A stretch of DNA of 35,644 nucleotides from Elusimicrobiota bacterium (GCA_030637365.1 DAOWGR010000007.1:1-35644), one strand, 5' to 3'; counted from the first letter of the stretch, positions 6,851 to 14,907 are shown. Translations and numbers: made by a program. The notes: generated by a model not told the origin, from the sequence alone.

Positions 6851-7219
6851 ATGATAATGTTAAGAACAATATGCAATGTGGCGGATAATTCGGGAGCCAG
6901 AAAAGTGCAGTGCTTTAAAGTCCTCGGCGGAAGTGTCAGGAGATACGCTTCTTTAGGGGATATTTGCGTCTGCTCCGTTAAAGATGTTTTGCCCAATACC
7001 GCTATTAAAAAGGGCGAGGTTGTTAAAGCGGTGGTCGTGAGAATAAAAAAAGAAAAAAGACGCAGAGACGGCTCGTACATAAGATTTGATGATAATGCCG
7101 TATGTATTTTGGACGCCAATGGCGATCCGAAAGGCACGCGCGTTTTTGGTCCTGTGGCGCGAGAGCTTAGAGCCAAGAATTTTCTTAAAATAGTTTCATT
7201 GGCGCCGGAAGTAATTTAG
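6851..7219 (+). CDS. rplN: 50S ribosomal protein L14
   Basis: L14 lies at the subunit interface and forms bridges with 16S rRNA. The 122-residue product has normal length and the family pattern throughout: CNVADNSGARKVQCFKVLGGS, GDICVCSVKDVLPN, then VVVRIKKEKRRRDGSYIRFDDNA and GTRVFGPVARELR. GGAG precedes the ATG by 7 bases. The 86-base spacer from rpsQ carries no gene, only the words TTTCGGAGTAAT and GCGGTTGCAGG. Confidence 0.97.
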   Translation: MIMLRTICNVADNSGARKVQCFKVLGGSVRRYASLGDICVCSVKDVLPNTAIKKGEVVKAVVVRIKKEKRRRDGSYIRFDDNAVCILDANGDPKGTRVFGPVARELRAKNFLKIVSLAPEVI

Positions 7220-7242
7220 CGTTTCTCTAAGGATAAAATATT

Positions 7243-7554
7243 ATGTTTAAATTAAAAAAGAAGGACAAAGTTGTGGTTATAGTCGGAGCCGATAAGGGCA
7301 AAAAAGGCGAAATCAAGCAGGTTTTCCCGGTTAAAAACAAAGTCGTTGTTATCGGCGTGAATATGCGCACAAAGCATAAAAAGCCGGGAAAAGATAAGCC
7401 GGGCGGAATACATAAGGTTGAAGGGCCCATAGACGCGTCCAATGTCAAAATTATATGCCCAAAATGCGATAAGGGAGTAAAAGTGAAATTCTCCAAAATG
7501 CAAACGGGAGATAAGGTTCGCGTTTGTCGCAAATGCGGCGAGTTGATGATTTAA
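7243..7554 (+). CDS. rplX: 50S ribosomal protein L24
   Basis: L24 is an assembly initiator that binds the 5' part of 23S rRNA. The 103-residue product carries the N-terminal KOW motif (KKKDKVVVIVGADKGKKGEI), followed by VIGVNMRTKHKKP. The C-terminal part has two cysteine pairs, CPKC (about residue 73) and CRKC (about 95), which make a small zinc-ribbon-like module found in many bacterial L24 proteins. A 23-base gap separates it from rplN. Confidence 0.96.
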   Translation: MFKLKKKDKVVVIVGADKGKKGEIKQVFPVKNKVVVIGVNMRTKHKKPGKDKPGGIHKVEGPIDASNVKIICPKCDKGVKVKFSKMQTGDKVRVCRKCGELMI

Positions 7555-7579
7555 TTGGTTTAATAAAGGTGGTTTTAAG

Positions 7580-8182
7580 ATGACTAAAGAAAAAGTGAAA
7601 AAAGAAAACGGCGGTGAAAAATATATCTCCAGATTAAAAGATGAATTCAATAAAAAAGTGCTTTCGGCTTTAATGAAAGAATTTAAATATTCATCTTCCA
7701 TGGCGATACCGCGCTTGGATAAAATCGTAATCAATATGGGTATAAATGAAGCCAAGGAAAATATTCAAGCTTTGGATAAAGCTAAAGATGATTTGGCTTC
7801 GGTGACGGGGCAGCTTCCTCAAATAAGACGGGCTAAAGTGTCAATTTCAAATTTTAAGCTCAGAGAAGGAATGCCCATAGGAGTAAAGGTTACTCTTAGA
7901 GGCGATAGAATGTATGATTTTTTTGATAAGTTCGTTTCCATCGCGGTTCCGAGAATAAGAGATTTTCAAGGGTTTAATCCGAAAGCTTTTGATGGAAGCG
8001 GAAATCTTAATATAGGGCTTAAAGAGCATCATATTTTTCCGGAGATTGATATTGAAAGGTCTCCCAAAGCGCAGGGAATGAATATAACTTTTGTCACTAC
8101 CGCGAAAGATAATAAAATGGCGCAGGTATTGCTTAAGTATCTTGGCATGCCTTTTGAGAAGCCTAAAAAAATAAAAGGATAG
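7580..8182 (+). CDS. rplE: 50S ribosomal protein L5
   Basis: L5 binds 5S rRNA and forms part of the central protuberance. The 200-residue product contains the family blocks KIVINMGINEAKEN, RRAKVSISNFKLREGMPIGVKVTLRGDRMY (in pieces) and IPRIRDF-like VPRIRDFQGF, ending ALLKYLGMPF-like VLLKYLGMPFEK. It is about 20 residues longer than E. coli L5, because of a lysine-rich N-terminal extension (MTKEKVKKENGGEKY). AAAGGTGG lies upstream of the ATG. Confidence 0.97.
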   Translation: MTKEKVKKENGGEKYISRLKDEFNKKVLSALMKEFKYSSSMAIPRLDKIVINMGINEAKENIQALDKAKDDLASVTGQLPQIRRAKVSISNFKLREGMPIGVKVTLRGDRMYDFFDKFVSIAVPRIRDFQGFNPKAFDGSGNLNIGLKEHHIFPEIDIERSPKAQGMNITFVTTAKDNKMAQVLLKYLGMPFEKPKKIKG

Positions 8183-8220
8183 ATTGTTTATCCGCAGAAC
8201 TTACTAAGGAGTAAATAATT

Positions 8221-8406
8221 ATGGCTACATATGCTTGGATGGCTAAAATGCGCAAGCCGCAAAAATTTTCAACGCGGCATAGAAACCGCTGTCAAATATG
8301 CGGAAGACCAAGAGGATATTACAGAGATTTTGGCCTTTGCAGAATATGCATGAGAAAGATGGCTCACGACGGCCTTATTCCCGGTTTGAAAAAATCAAGT
8401 TGGTAA
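8221..8406 (+). CDS. rpsN: 30S ribosomal protein S14, zinc-binding type
   Basis: This is the short, zinc-containing (type Z) S14 of 61 residues. It has the two cysteine pairs CQICGRPRGYYRDFGLCRIC that form the zinc site and the family C-terminus MAHDGLIPGLKKSSW. The N-terminus (MATYAWMAKMRKPQKF) is as expected for the short form. TAAGGAG lies about 10 bases before the ATG. The zinc-free long form found in E. coli is not present in this operon. Confidence 0.97.
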   Translation: MATYAWMAKMRKPQKFSTRHRNRCQICGRPRGYYRDFGLCRICMRKMAHDGLIPGLKKSSW

Positions 8407-8552
8407 AAAACAGTTCGGAGTTGAGAGTTTAGAGAAAAAACTCAGCTTGGCAGGAAGCAGTAAGAAGCAAAAAGATTTAAATTACGGGAAGTTTATTAAA
8501 ATATTTTGAGGCTTAATTCTTTGCAAGAAGACAGGCTTCTAAGAGGTGAGAT

Positions 8553-8960
8553 ATGGATATGGTAAGCAATATGCTGACATCGATAAGAAACGCGAATGCC
8601 AAGACTAAGGAAAAGGTTGATATTCCTTTTTCCACTTTTAAGGCCGGCATAGCAAAGATTCTTGTGGAGGAGGGTTTTACTTCAAACTATAAGCTTTTAT
8701 CCGTTGAAGTTAATAAGAAAACCGCCAAAAGAAAAGTTATAAGAATAACTTTGAAATATACAAAAAACAAAAAGCCGGTTATAAAAGGTTTGAAGAGAGT
8801 TTCAAAGCCCAGTTTAAGGGTTTACAGGTCTCATGATAATATTCCTCGCATCAGAGCGGCTTTTGGGGTAACTATTTTATCCACTTCCAAAGGCTTATTG
8901 ACTGATCGTAATGCCAGAAAGGAGAAAGTTGGCGGAGAAGTTCTTTGCCATGTGTGGTAA
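8553..8960 (+). CDS. rpsH: 30S ribosomal protein S8
   Basis: S8 is a primary binder of the central domain of 16S rRNA and in enterobacteria represses the spc operon. The 135-residue product has the family start MLTSIRNANAK, the block KAGIAKILVEEGF, and the C-terminal signature ILSTSKGLLTDRNARKEKVGGEVLCHVW. GAGGTG precedes the ATG. The 146-base spacer from rpsN contains no gene, only A/G-rich tract sequence (GAGTTGAGAGTTTAGAG; GGAAGCAGTAAGAAGC). Confidence 0.97.
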   Translation: MDMVSNMLTSIRNANAKTKEKVDIPFSTFKAGIAKILVEEGFTSNYKLLSVEVNKKTAKRKVIRITLKYTKNKKPVIKGLKRVSKPSLRVYRSHDNIPRIRAAFGVTILSTSKGLLTDRNARKEKVGGEVLCHVW

Positions 8961-9032
8961 TATAGGTTACAGGAGATATGCAACAGGTCTCAGGTTGCAA
9001 TAAAAAAGTTTTAAAACTAAGAGGATAAAATT

Positions 9033-9596
9033 ATGAGCAGAGTGGGAAAACAGCCAATTAAAATTTCAGATAAAGTCAAAGTAAGACTTGAAAAGCGTGT
9101 TCTTTTTGCCCAAGGGACCAAGGGTGAGGGGTCTTATGAGCTGCCTCTTGGCATAAATATCGATATTAAGGACTCCATGATACAGCTTTCCCTGGACGGC
9201 TCGTCATCAGATAAGAGATTATCGGCGATATTTGGCACCACGAGGGCCAGGATAAGCAATATGCTTGAAGGTCTTGAAAAAGAATTTTCAAAAGTGCTGG
9301 AAATAAAAGGAGTCGGTTATAAGGGTTTTGTTCAAGGGCGGAAACTTATATTGCATGTCGGTTTTTCTCATACGGTTGAATTTGATATTCCCGACAAAAT
9401 GACGATGAAATTTGAAAATAAAGACACTGTTCTTACGCTTACTCATTTTGATAAAGAAGTTGTGGGCAATATGGCGGCCAAGATAAAAAAAATAAGACCT
9501 ACCGAGCCGTATAAAGGAACGGGTATCAGATATCAAGGCGAGCATGTAATAAGAAAAGCGGGTAAAACCGCCGCAGGCGCAGGAGAAAAAAAATAA
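9033..9596 (+). CDS. rplF: 50S ribosomal protein L6
   Basis: L6 lies near the factor-binding site of the large subunit. The 187-residue product has two repeated domains: MSRVGKQPIKISDKVKV at the N-terminus, then LEIKGVGYKGFVQGRKLILHVGFSH and the C-terminal KIRPTEPYKGTGIRYQGE with KAGK. Length is slightly above the usual 178 residues because of an alanine/glycine tail. AAGAGGA lies upstream. The order rpsH-rplF-rplR is standard. Confidence 0.97.
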   Translation: MSRVGKQPIKISDKVKVRLEKRVLFAQGTKGEGSYELPLGINIDIKDSMIQLSLDGSSSDKRLSAIFGTTRARISNMLEGLEKEFSKVLEIKGVGYKGFVQGRKLILHVGFSHTVEFDIPDKMTMKFENKDTVLTLTHFDKEVVGNMAAKIKKIRPTEPYKGTGIRYQGEHVIRKAGKTAAGAGEKK

Positions 9597-9690
9597 AACC
9601 AGCGTGGCAGCCAGAAAAGGAATATATTTACAGACAAGGAAGCGATGCTTCATAAAGTGTCGTGAACTATTAGAAGGACCGGAGAGTATT

Positions 9691-10056
9691 ATGATAACCA
9701 AACAGAGAAAATATAAATTTAGAAAAGATAGAACGAGAAAAAGGCTTTTTCAAAATGGTTTGCATTTACTTCGTTTGCAAGTGCATAGAAGTTCAAAGAA
9801 TATTTACGCGCAAATTGTGGATGATGTAAAAGGCCGGACTCTTGTAGCCGCTTCAAGTTTGGATAAAGAGTTGAAGAATAAGAAGCTTGCGTCAGGCAAA
9901 AATATAGCCACCTCCCGCATTGTCGGCGAATTAGTCGCTAAGCGCGCCGTGAAAGCGGGAATAAAAAAAGTTTGCTTTGACAGAGGCGGAAGGTTGTACC
10001 ATGGAAAAATAAAAGCTCTTGCTGATAGCGCGAGAGAGGGTGGTCTTCAGTTTTAG
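9691..10056 (+). CDS. rplR: 50S ribosomal protein L18
   Basis: L18 binds 5S rRNA together with L5. Starting at the ATG at 9691 the protein has 121 residues, the family length, and begins MITKQRKYKFRKDRTRKRL, aligning with the usual L18 start. GGAG lies about seven bases upstream. An in-frame GTG at 9604 would add 29 unrelated residues and is rejected. Family blocks are LRLQVHRSSKNIYAQIVDD and the C-terminal KVCFDRGGRLYHGKIKALAD. The spacer to rpsE is unusually long and structured. Confidence 0.96.
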   Translation: MITKQRKYKFRKDRTRKRLFQNGLHLLRLQVHRSSKNIYAQIVDDVKGRTLVAASSLDKELKNKKLASGKNIATSRIVGELVAKRAVKAGIKKVCFDRGGRLYHGKIKALADSAREGGLQF

Positions 10057-10081
10057 AAATTTGAAGCATAATGGCCTTTCG

Positions 10082-10233
10082 TATCCCGCTGTAGAGGGAT
10101 AAGCGCGAGGGGTAAAAAACGCATTAAGTATAAACCCCCCGTAGATTTAATTCCCCGCTAATTCCAGAGGAATCTAAACGCGGGAAATAGTAAAATCTAA
10201 GCACGGAGGGGTAAAAAACGCATAGCGTTTTTT
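10082..10233 (+). repeat. Composite palindromic element between rplR and rpsE
   Basis: Several nested stems fill this spacer. TATCCC (10082-10087) pairs with GGGATA (10096-10101). A long imperfect hairpin runs from 10135 to 10211: CCCC/GGGG, CCGT/ACGG and AGATTT/AAATCT on the outside, TTCCCCGC/GCGGGAA in the middle and ATTCC-AGA-GGAAT at the tip. A third stem, AAAAAACGC-ATA-GCGTTTTTT (10213-10233), follows. The word GGGGTAAAAAACGCAT occurs twice (from 10109 and from 10208), so the element may itself be a partial duplication. It resembles REP or MITE-like intergenic palindromes. No gene lies in it. Confidence 0.75.
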
Positions 10234-10248
10234 AAAGGAGAATTATAA

Positions 10249-10803
10249 ATGATAGCTAAAGACGCTAAAGAAACTAAAATGGATAATGTCGCGGATAAGA
10301 CGAAAAAATCCAAAGACGGAGTAACTTTTAACACTGATCTTCTTGCTGAAGAAAAAAGCATTGTTGTTACCATAAACAGGGTAACTAAAGTGGTTAAGGG
10401 TGGAAAAAGATTTTCTTTTAACGCGCTTGTTGTGGTAGGCGATAGCAATGGCTCAGTGGGTGTGGCTGTCGGGAAATCCAATGAAGTTCAGCCCGCCATT
10501 ATGAAAGCTACGCAAGCCGCTAAAAAAAACATGTTCACCTTTCCGTTATTGGAATCCAGTATTCCTCATGAAATAATAGGGAATTTTGGCGCGGGAAAAG
10601 TTTGGATGAAGCCCGCCGTTTCCGGAACGGGTCTTATAGCCGGCGGAGGAGTCAGAGCGGTTCTTGAGGCGGCCGGAGTTAAAAATGTTCTTACTAAAAA
10701 TCTTGGAACCAGAAATTATTTTAACAGTGTCTACGCCACGATGGATGCTTTGGAAAATTTAAAAAGCAGGGAAGAAGTTTTAAAGCTGAGAGGCGTTCAA
10801 TAA
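10249..10803 (+). CDS. rpsE: 30S ribosomal protein S5
   Basis: S5 is at the mRNA entry site and affects decoding accuracy. The 184-residue product has the S5 N-terminal domain (VVTINRVTKVVKGGKRFSF, then GDSNGSVGVAVGK) and the C-terminal domain with PAVSGTGLIAGGGVRAVLE, AGVKNVLTKNLGT and an ending EEVLKLRG. A charged, lysine/aspartate-rich extension of about 30 residues precedes the core. AAAGGAG lies upstream of the ATG. rpmD (L30), usually next, is not present; rplO follows after a repeat. Confidence 0.97.
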   Translation: MIAKDAKETKMDNVADKTKKSKDGVTFNTDLLAEEKSIVVTINRVTKVVKGGKRFSFNALVVVGDSNGSVGVAVGKSNEVQPAIMKATQAAKKNMFTFPLLESSIPHEIIGNFGAGKVWMKPAVSGTGLIAGGGVRAVLEAAGVKNVLTKNLGTRNYFNSVYATMDALENLKSREEVLKLRGVQ

Positions 10804-10806
10804 ATT

Positions 10807-10877
10807 ACGGCAGATTAAGATTGAGGTTAAGAAAAAAGAAAAACTCTGAACCTTAATCTTGGCCTTGACCTGCAGTT
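10807..10877 (+). repeat. Hexamer-based inverted repeat, copy 2 (rpsE-rplO spacer)
   Basis: The left arm is ACGGCAG, ATTAAG, ATTGAG, GTTAAG. The right arm, on the other strand, is AACTGCAG, GTCAAG, GCCAAG, ATTAAG. The loop is short and A-rich, so this is the most compact copy. It begins 3 bases after the rpsE stop and ends just before the CAGGAG Shine-Dalgarno of rplO. Confidence 0.8.
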
Positions 10878-10894
10878 AAACAGGAGAAATTATC

Positions 10895-11413
10895 ATGGTA
10901 AGTTTAAACAATTTATGCCCTAAAACTGGTTCAATACATAGGAAAAAAAGACTTGGTTGCGGTAGAGGTTCGGGACACGGGGAAACAAGCACGCGCGGAC
11001 AAAAGGGCCAGAATTCAACCTCCGGCGGTTCCAAAAGAAATGGTTTTGAAGGCGGACAGATGCCTCTGTTGAGAAGAATTCCTAAAAGCGGTTTCAATAA
11101 TACCCGGTTTAAAACGAAATATACATGGGTTAATATCGGTATTTTTGAAAAGTTTTTTAGCGGCGTCAAGGATATAAATTCCGAAGTGTTAAAATCCAAA
11201 GGCTTGATAAAAAGGCAAGGCCTTTTAAAAATTTTGGGCACAGGAGCTTTGAAAAAATCATTTAATGTTACAGCTCACGCGTTTTCCGCGTCAGCCAAAG
11301 AAAAGATAGAAAAGGCCGGCGGGAAAGCCGTTTTAATTGAAGTTGCCGCAAAGCCCCAAAAAGCAAAAAGCAAAAGGCAAGAAATGAGAGCCAAGAAGTT
11401 CGTTTCCAAATAA
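10895..11413 (+). CDS. rplO: 50S ribosomal protein L15
   Basis: L15 is a late-assembly protein that threads through 23S rRNA. The 172-residue product has the glycine-rich family N-terminus LGCGRGSGHGETSTRGQKGQ and GFEGGQMPLLRRIPKSGFNN, followed by LGTGALKKSFNVTAHAFS and a conserved KAGGKAVLIE. It is longer than the usual 145-150 residues because of a basic tail (KAKSKRQEMRAKKFVSK). CAGGAG precedes the ATG. It is followed by secY as in most spc operons. Confidence 0.97.
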   Translation: MVSLNNLCPKTGSIHRKKRLGCGRGSGHGETSTRGQKGQNSTSGGSKRNGFEGGQMPLLRRIPKSGFNNTRFKTKYTWVNIGIFEKFFSGVKDINSEVLKSKGLIKRQGLLKILGTGALKKSFNVTAHAFSASAKEKIEKAGGKAVLIEVAAKPQKAKSKRQEMRAKKFVSK

Positions 11414-11493
11414 TTTGTTTGAACTTTGGTGTTTGATAGTTTGTTTAAAGCTTCGGGTTTTAGATTATTTATTTGAAACTTAAAGGAGAAAAC

Positions 11494-12822
11494 ATGCAGC
11501 AAATAGCTAATGTTTTTAAAATCAAAGATTTAAAGCGCAGGATAATTTTTGTTTTGGTGGCCTTAGCTGTTTATCGTTTGGGCGCTTTAATTCCGATACC
11601 CGGCATAAATACGGCGGCCATACAATCCCTTTTTCAAAACAGTTCCAGCGGAGTTCTCGGAGTTTTGGATATGTTTTCCGGAGGAGCTTTAAGCAGATTT
11701 TCCATTTTTTCAATGGGTGTTATGCCGTATATTAACGCGTCCATCATCATGAGTCTTGTTCAGGGGGCGCATGTTTTTCCTTATCTTGACAGATTAAAAC
11801 AAGAAGGAGAGCAGGGGCATAAAAAAGTCGTGCAGATAACCAGAGTTTTTACTTTGTTTTTGGCCGCTTTCCAATCTTTCGGCTTAACAATGGCATTGGG
11901 TAAAATGCCCACGCCGGGAAATATTCCCATCATTTCAGATCCTACCGTGTCTTTTTATTTTGTTACCGTTTTGACTCTTACCACCGGAACGATTTTTATT
12001 ATGTGGCTCGGAGAACAGATGACTGAAAGAGGGATAGGCAACGGTATTTCTCTTATAATTTTCGCCGGAATAGTAAACGGTTTGCCCGGAGCGATTAGCA
12101 ATATGATTAAGTTGGTGCAAGTGGATGAAATGAGTATTTTAATTGCGCTGATAATTTTGGCCGCGGTTCTTGCTCTTATGGCCTTTGTCGTTTGGGTTGA
12201 AACCGCTCAAAGAAAAATACCCATACAATACGCGCAGAGGATGGTCGGAAGAAAAGTTTATGGCGGAGTCAGCACTTTCCTGCCTTTAAAAGTTGATCAA
12301 AGCGGCGTTATAGCCGTTATATTCGCCATGTCGCTTTTGAGCGTGCCGTATACAATAATACAGTTTAATCCTCAGGCCGCGTGGGCAACCACGATGATGA
12401 GTTTAATGAGCCCCACAAGCATTTTTTATCAGGTGCTTTACGGGCTTTTGATTATATTTTTCTGTTATTTTTATAATTCGGTCAGCATAAATCCGAAAGA
12501 TTTGGCGGATAATATGAAAAAATGGGGCGGGTTTGTTCCCGGAATAAGACCCGGAGATCAAACAGCCAATTACATTGAAAGAGTTATGAATAGAATAACG
12601 CTCGGCGGAGCTCTTTTTGTTTGTTCTATTTGTCTTATACCGGATTATCTTAGGGTCAAATTTAATATTCCGTTTTATTTGGGCGGAACCTCTCTCTTGA
12701 TTGTTGTCGGTGTCGCTTTAGATACCGTATCTCAGATGGAAGCGCATATGGTAATGAGAAATTATGAAGGTTTCTCCAAGCGCAGTAAAATTAAAGGGCG
12801 TTGGTTTAATGTCGGTTCTTAA
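11494..12822 (+). CDS. secY: Preprotein translocase subunit SecY
   Basis: SecY is the channel of the general secretion pathway in the cytoplasmic membrane, partnered by SecE and SecG. The 442-residue protein shows the family pattern of ten membrane segments. It contains LGALIPIPGIN (first segment and plug region), FSMGVMPYINASIIMSL, GIGNGISLIIFAGI, the cytoplasmic ERVMNRITLGGALF region and a C-terminal LDTVSQMEAHMVMRNYEGF. AAAGGAG places the start at the ATG at 11494 rather than a TTG further upstream. Being among ribosomal genes is typical. Confidence 0.98.
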   Translation: MQQIANVFKIKDLKRRIIFVLVALAVYRLGALIPIPGINTAAIQSLFQNSSSGVLGVLDMFSGGALSRFSIFSMGVMPYINASIIMSLVQGAHVFPYLDRLKQEGEQGHKKVVQITRVFTLFLAAFQSFGLTMALGKMPTPGNIPIISDPTVSFYFVTVLTLTTGTIFIMWLGEQMTERGIGNGISLIIFAGIVNGLPGAISNMIKLVQVDEMSILIALIILAAVLALMAFVVWVETAQRKIPIQYAQRMVGRKVYGGVSTFLPLKVDQSGVIAVIFAMSLLSVPYTIIQFNPQAAWATTMMSLMSPTSIFYQVLYGLLIIFFCYFYNSVSINPKDLADNMKKWGGFVPGIRPGDQTANYIERVMNRITLGGALFVCSICLIPDYLRVKFNIPFYLGGTSLLIVVGVALDTVSQMEAHMVMRNYEGFSKRSKIKGRWFNVGS

Positions 12823-12916
12823 GAAAAAATAGAAGTCAGAAGCAAGAAATCAGAAAGATTCAGTAAAGTAATTCGCTGTTTAAATTTAATATTTGGGCAT
12901 TTTGAGGAATTTAAAA

Positions 12917-13570
12917 ATGAATATCATTCTTTTGGGATATCCCGGTTCCGGCAAGGGAACTCAAGCGCAGGCTTTATCTTCGTTGCTTGGAATGGAGCAT
13001 CTTTCAACGGGGGATTTGTTTAGAGAAGAAATAGCCAAAGGAACTCCTTTGGGATTAAAGGTCGCTGAATATTTATCCGGCGGGAAACTTGTTGACGATA
13101 AAATCGTTTTGGAAGTTATAAACTCCAAGTTTGAAAAAGTTGAGAAGGGTTTTTTGTTTGACGGATTTCCAAGAACTTTGGATCAGGCAGAAGCGCTGGA
13201 CGCTTTATTGGTATCCAAGAAAATGGAATTGGACGCGGTTATTTTTCTTAATGTTGATGAAGCGGAGGTTGTTGAAAGAATCAGTTCCAGACGAGTATGT
13301 TCCAAATGTTCAAAGGTGTATAATGTTATTTCAAGTCCCCCTAAAAAAGAAAATGTCTGCGACGATTGCGCCGGACCGCTTTTATTTAGGGAAGATGATA
13401 AGCCCGCCGTCATAGAAAAACGAATAATGGTTTATAAAGATTTGACCGAGCCTCTTATTTCATATTATCGCGCCAATGGAGTGTTTTATGAGATTAAGGC
13501 TCGCGGAGACGCCAAAGTTATAACTGAAAATATAGTTTCCTTTATAAAAACCGAGATTGCAAACAAGTAA
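12917..13570 (+). CDS. adk: Adenylate kinase, zinc-LID type
   Basis: Adenylate kinase converts ATP and AMP into two ADP in the cytoplasm. The 217-residue protein has the P-loop GYPGSGKGT (residues 7-15), the AMP-binding HLSTGDLFRE and the FDGFPRTLDQAE motif. The LID domain carries a four-cysteine zinc site: Cys128, Cys131, Cys148, Cys151. This long, zinc-bearing form is common outside the Proteobacteria. The ATG at 12917, nine bases after GAGG, fits the family start NIILLGYPGSGKG. The secY-adk-map order is standard. Confidence 0.98.
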   Translation: MNIILLGYPGSGKGTQAQALSSLLGMEHLSTGDLFREEIAKGTPLGLKVAEYLSGGKLVDDKIVLEVINSKFEKVEKGFLFDGFPRTLDQAEALDALLVSKKMELDAVIFLNVDEAEVVERISSRRVCSKCSKVYNVISSPPKKENVCDDCAGPLLFREDDKPAVIEKRIMVYKDLTEPLISYYRANGVFYEIKARGDAKVITENIVSFIKTEIANK

Positions 13571-13656
13571 TCCTCCGCAGATTTCCCCGCCGTGAATTTC
13601 GGAGTAATTAAAGCGTGATGGCCGGGAAGATTATGTTTACCGGTTAAAAATTGATT

Positions 13657-14406
13657 ATGGTGGAAATAAAAAATTCCGAAGAAGTTGAAAGGCTTAGGGC
13701 CGCCGCGAAGATAGTCGCTAAAACACTCGTTCTTTTGAAAGAAGAAGTTTGTCCCGGCATATCAACGGAAGAATTGGACCGGATAGCCCGGAAAAAAATA
13801 GAAGACGAAGGCGCGAAACCCGGATTTTTAGGTTATAGGGGATATCCTTCCACTCTTTGTGTTTCAATCAATGAGGAAGTGGTGCACGGTATTCCGAGTT
13901 CCGAAAGAATTATAAAGGATGGCGATATCGTAAGTTTTGATGTTGGAAGTCTTCTAAACGGTTTTTATGGCGATGCGGCTATAACTGTCGCGGTTGGAAA
14001 AGTCAAGCCGGAGCATCTTAAATTGGTGGATGTTACCAAAAAATCTTTGAATAAAGCGTTGGCTGTTGTTAAAGCCGGAGTTCATTTGGGAGATGTTTCT
14101 CACGCGGTGGAAAAATTTGTTGAAAAAGAAGGAATGAGTGTGGTGAAGGATTTTACGGGCCATGGAATAGGTCGTCGGCTTCATGAAGATCCTTCAATAC
14201 CCAATTACGGGTTTGCCGGAAAAGGCATTCTTCTTCGTTCCGGCATGACGCTTGCCATAGAACCCATGGTTTGTTTGGGAAAAGGTGATATTACCATTAA
14301 AAAAGATGGTTGGACGGCTGTCAGTTCCGATGGGAGTTATTCGGCTCATTTTGAGCATACTGTTTGTGTTACGGATTTGGGTTGCGATATTTTAAGCGAG
14401 GTATAA
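13657..14406 (+). CDS. map: Methionine aminopeptidase, type I
   Basis: This enzyme removes the initiator methionine from new proteins. The 249-residue product has the pita-bread fold motifs. The five metal ligands lie in FDVGSLLNGFYGDAA (two Asp), GHGIGRRLHEDP (His), LAIEPMV (Glu) and FEHTVCV (Glu). HGIPSSERIIKDGDIVSFD is also characteristic. There is no N-terminal SH3-type or zinc extension. The ATG at 13657 gives a normal start, EIKNSEEVERLRAAAK, but has no clear Shine-Dalgarno; a TTG lies six bases earlier. Confidence 0.97.
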   Translation: MVEIKNSEEVERLRAAAKIVAKTLVLLKEEVCPGISTEELDRIARKKIEDEGAKPGFLGYRGYPSTLCVSINEEVVHGIPSSERIIKDGDIVSFDVGSLLNGFYGDAAITVAVGKVKPEHLKLVDVTKKSLNKALAVVKAGVHLGDVSHAVEKFVEKEGMSVVKDFTGHGIGRRLHEDPSIPNYGFAGKGILLRSGMTLAIEPMVCLGKGDITIKKDGWTAVSSDGSYSAHFEHTVCVTDLGCDILSEV

Positions 14407-14431
14407 GCTATCTAATATACCTGTTATTTAG

Positions 14432-14437
14432 TATAAT
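14432..14437 (+). promoter_or_regulatory. Perfect -10 box directly before infA
   Basis: TATAAT lies only eight bases before the infA ATG, in a 39-base spacer. Transcription would start at or within a few bases of the start codon and give a leaderless or nearly leaderless infA mRNA. There is no good -35 hexamer at the expected distance, and the sequence is A/T-rich, so the match could be chance. Confidence 0.3.
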
Positions 14438-14445
14438 AGAAAGAT

Positions 14446-14667
14446 ATGTCTAATAATAGCGAAAAAATAGAGGTTGAAGGAATAGTATTGGAGTCTTTTC
14501 CCAATGCAAGTTTTAGAGTTGAAATTGCTCCCGGTAAAATTATTTTGGCGCATATATCGGGTAAAATGAGAATTCATCATATAAAAATTTTGCAAGGAGA
14601 CAAGGTTAGAGTTGAATTGTCTCCATATGATTTGTCGAGGGGAAGAATAACCTATCGTTCTAAATGA
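14446..14667 (+). CDS. infA: Translation initiation factor IF-1
   Basis: IF-1 occupies the ribosomal A site during initiation. The 73-residue product is a single S1/OB-fold domain with the family pattern KIEVEGIVLESFPNASFRVE, GKIILAHISGKMRIHHIKIL and a C-terminal GDKVRVELSPYDLSRGRITYR. Length is normal. The ATG has only a weak AGAAAG upstream, in keeping with the possible leaderless start. It is followed by rpmJ and rpsM as usual. Confidence 0.97.
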   Translation: MSNNSEKIEVEGIVLESFPNASFRVEIAPGKIILAHISGKMRIHHIKILQGDKVRVELSPYDLSRGRITYRSK

Positions 14668-14750
14668 GTGAAAAACAGTTTAGAATTCATAGCGTGGAGT
14701 TTAGGAATAAAATGATCGTTTGAGAGTTTTTTATTAGGAGCTTATAATCA

Positions 14751-14864
14751 ATGAAAGTCAGAGCCAGTGTTAAAAAGATTTGCAATAAGTGCAAAATTGT
14801 AAAAAGAAAAGGCGTGGTAAGGGTTATTTGTTCAGAGCCTCGTCATAAGCAGAGACAAGGATAA
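14751..14864 (+). CDS. rpmJ: 50S ribosomal protein L36, zinc type
   Basis: This 37-residue gene encodes the smallest large-subunit protein. It reads MKVRASVKKICNKCKIVKRK and ends CSEPRHKQRQG. Cys11, Cys14, Cys27 and His32 form the zinc ribbon of the C+ type. TTAGGAG lies about 11 bases before the ATG. Position between infA and rpsM is standard. Confidence 0.96.
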   Translation: MKVRASVKKICNKCKIVKRKGVVRVICSEPRHKQRQG

Positions 14865-14907
14865 TTCCACGGTTGTTTGCCCTCCACTGCGATTCGGCGG
14901 GCTGTCA

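Noticed and set aside
9604..9690. N-terminal extension of L18 from a GTG at 9604
   Set aside because: The 29 extra residues are unrelated to L18, and the ATG at 9691 has a Shine-Dalgarno and gives the exact family length.
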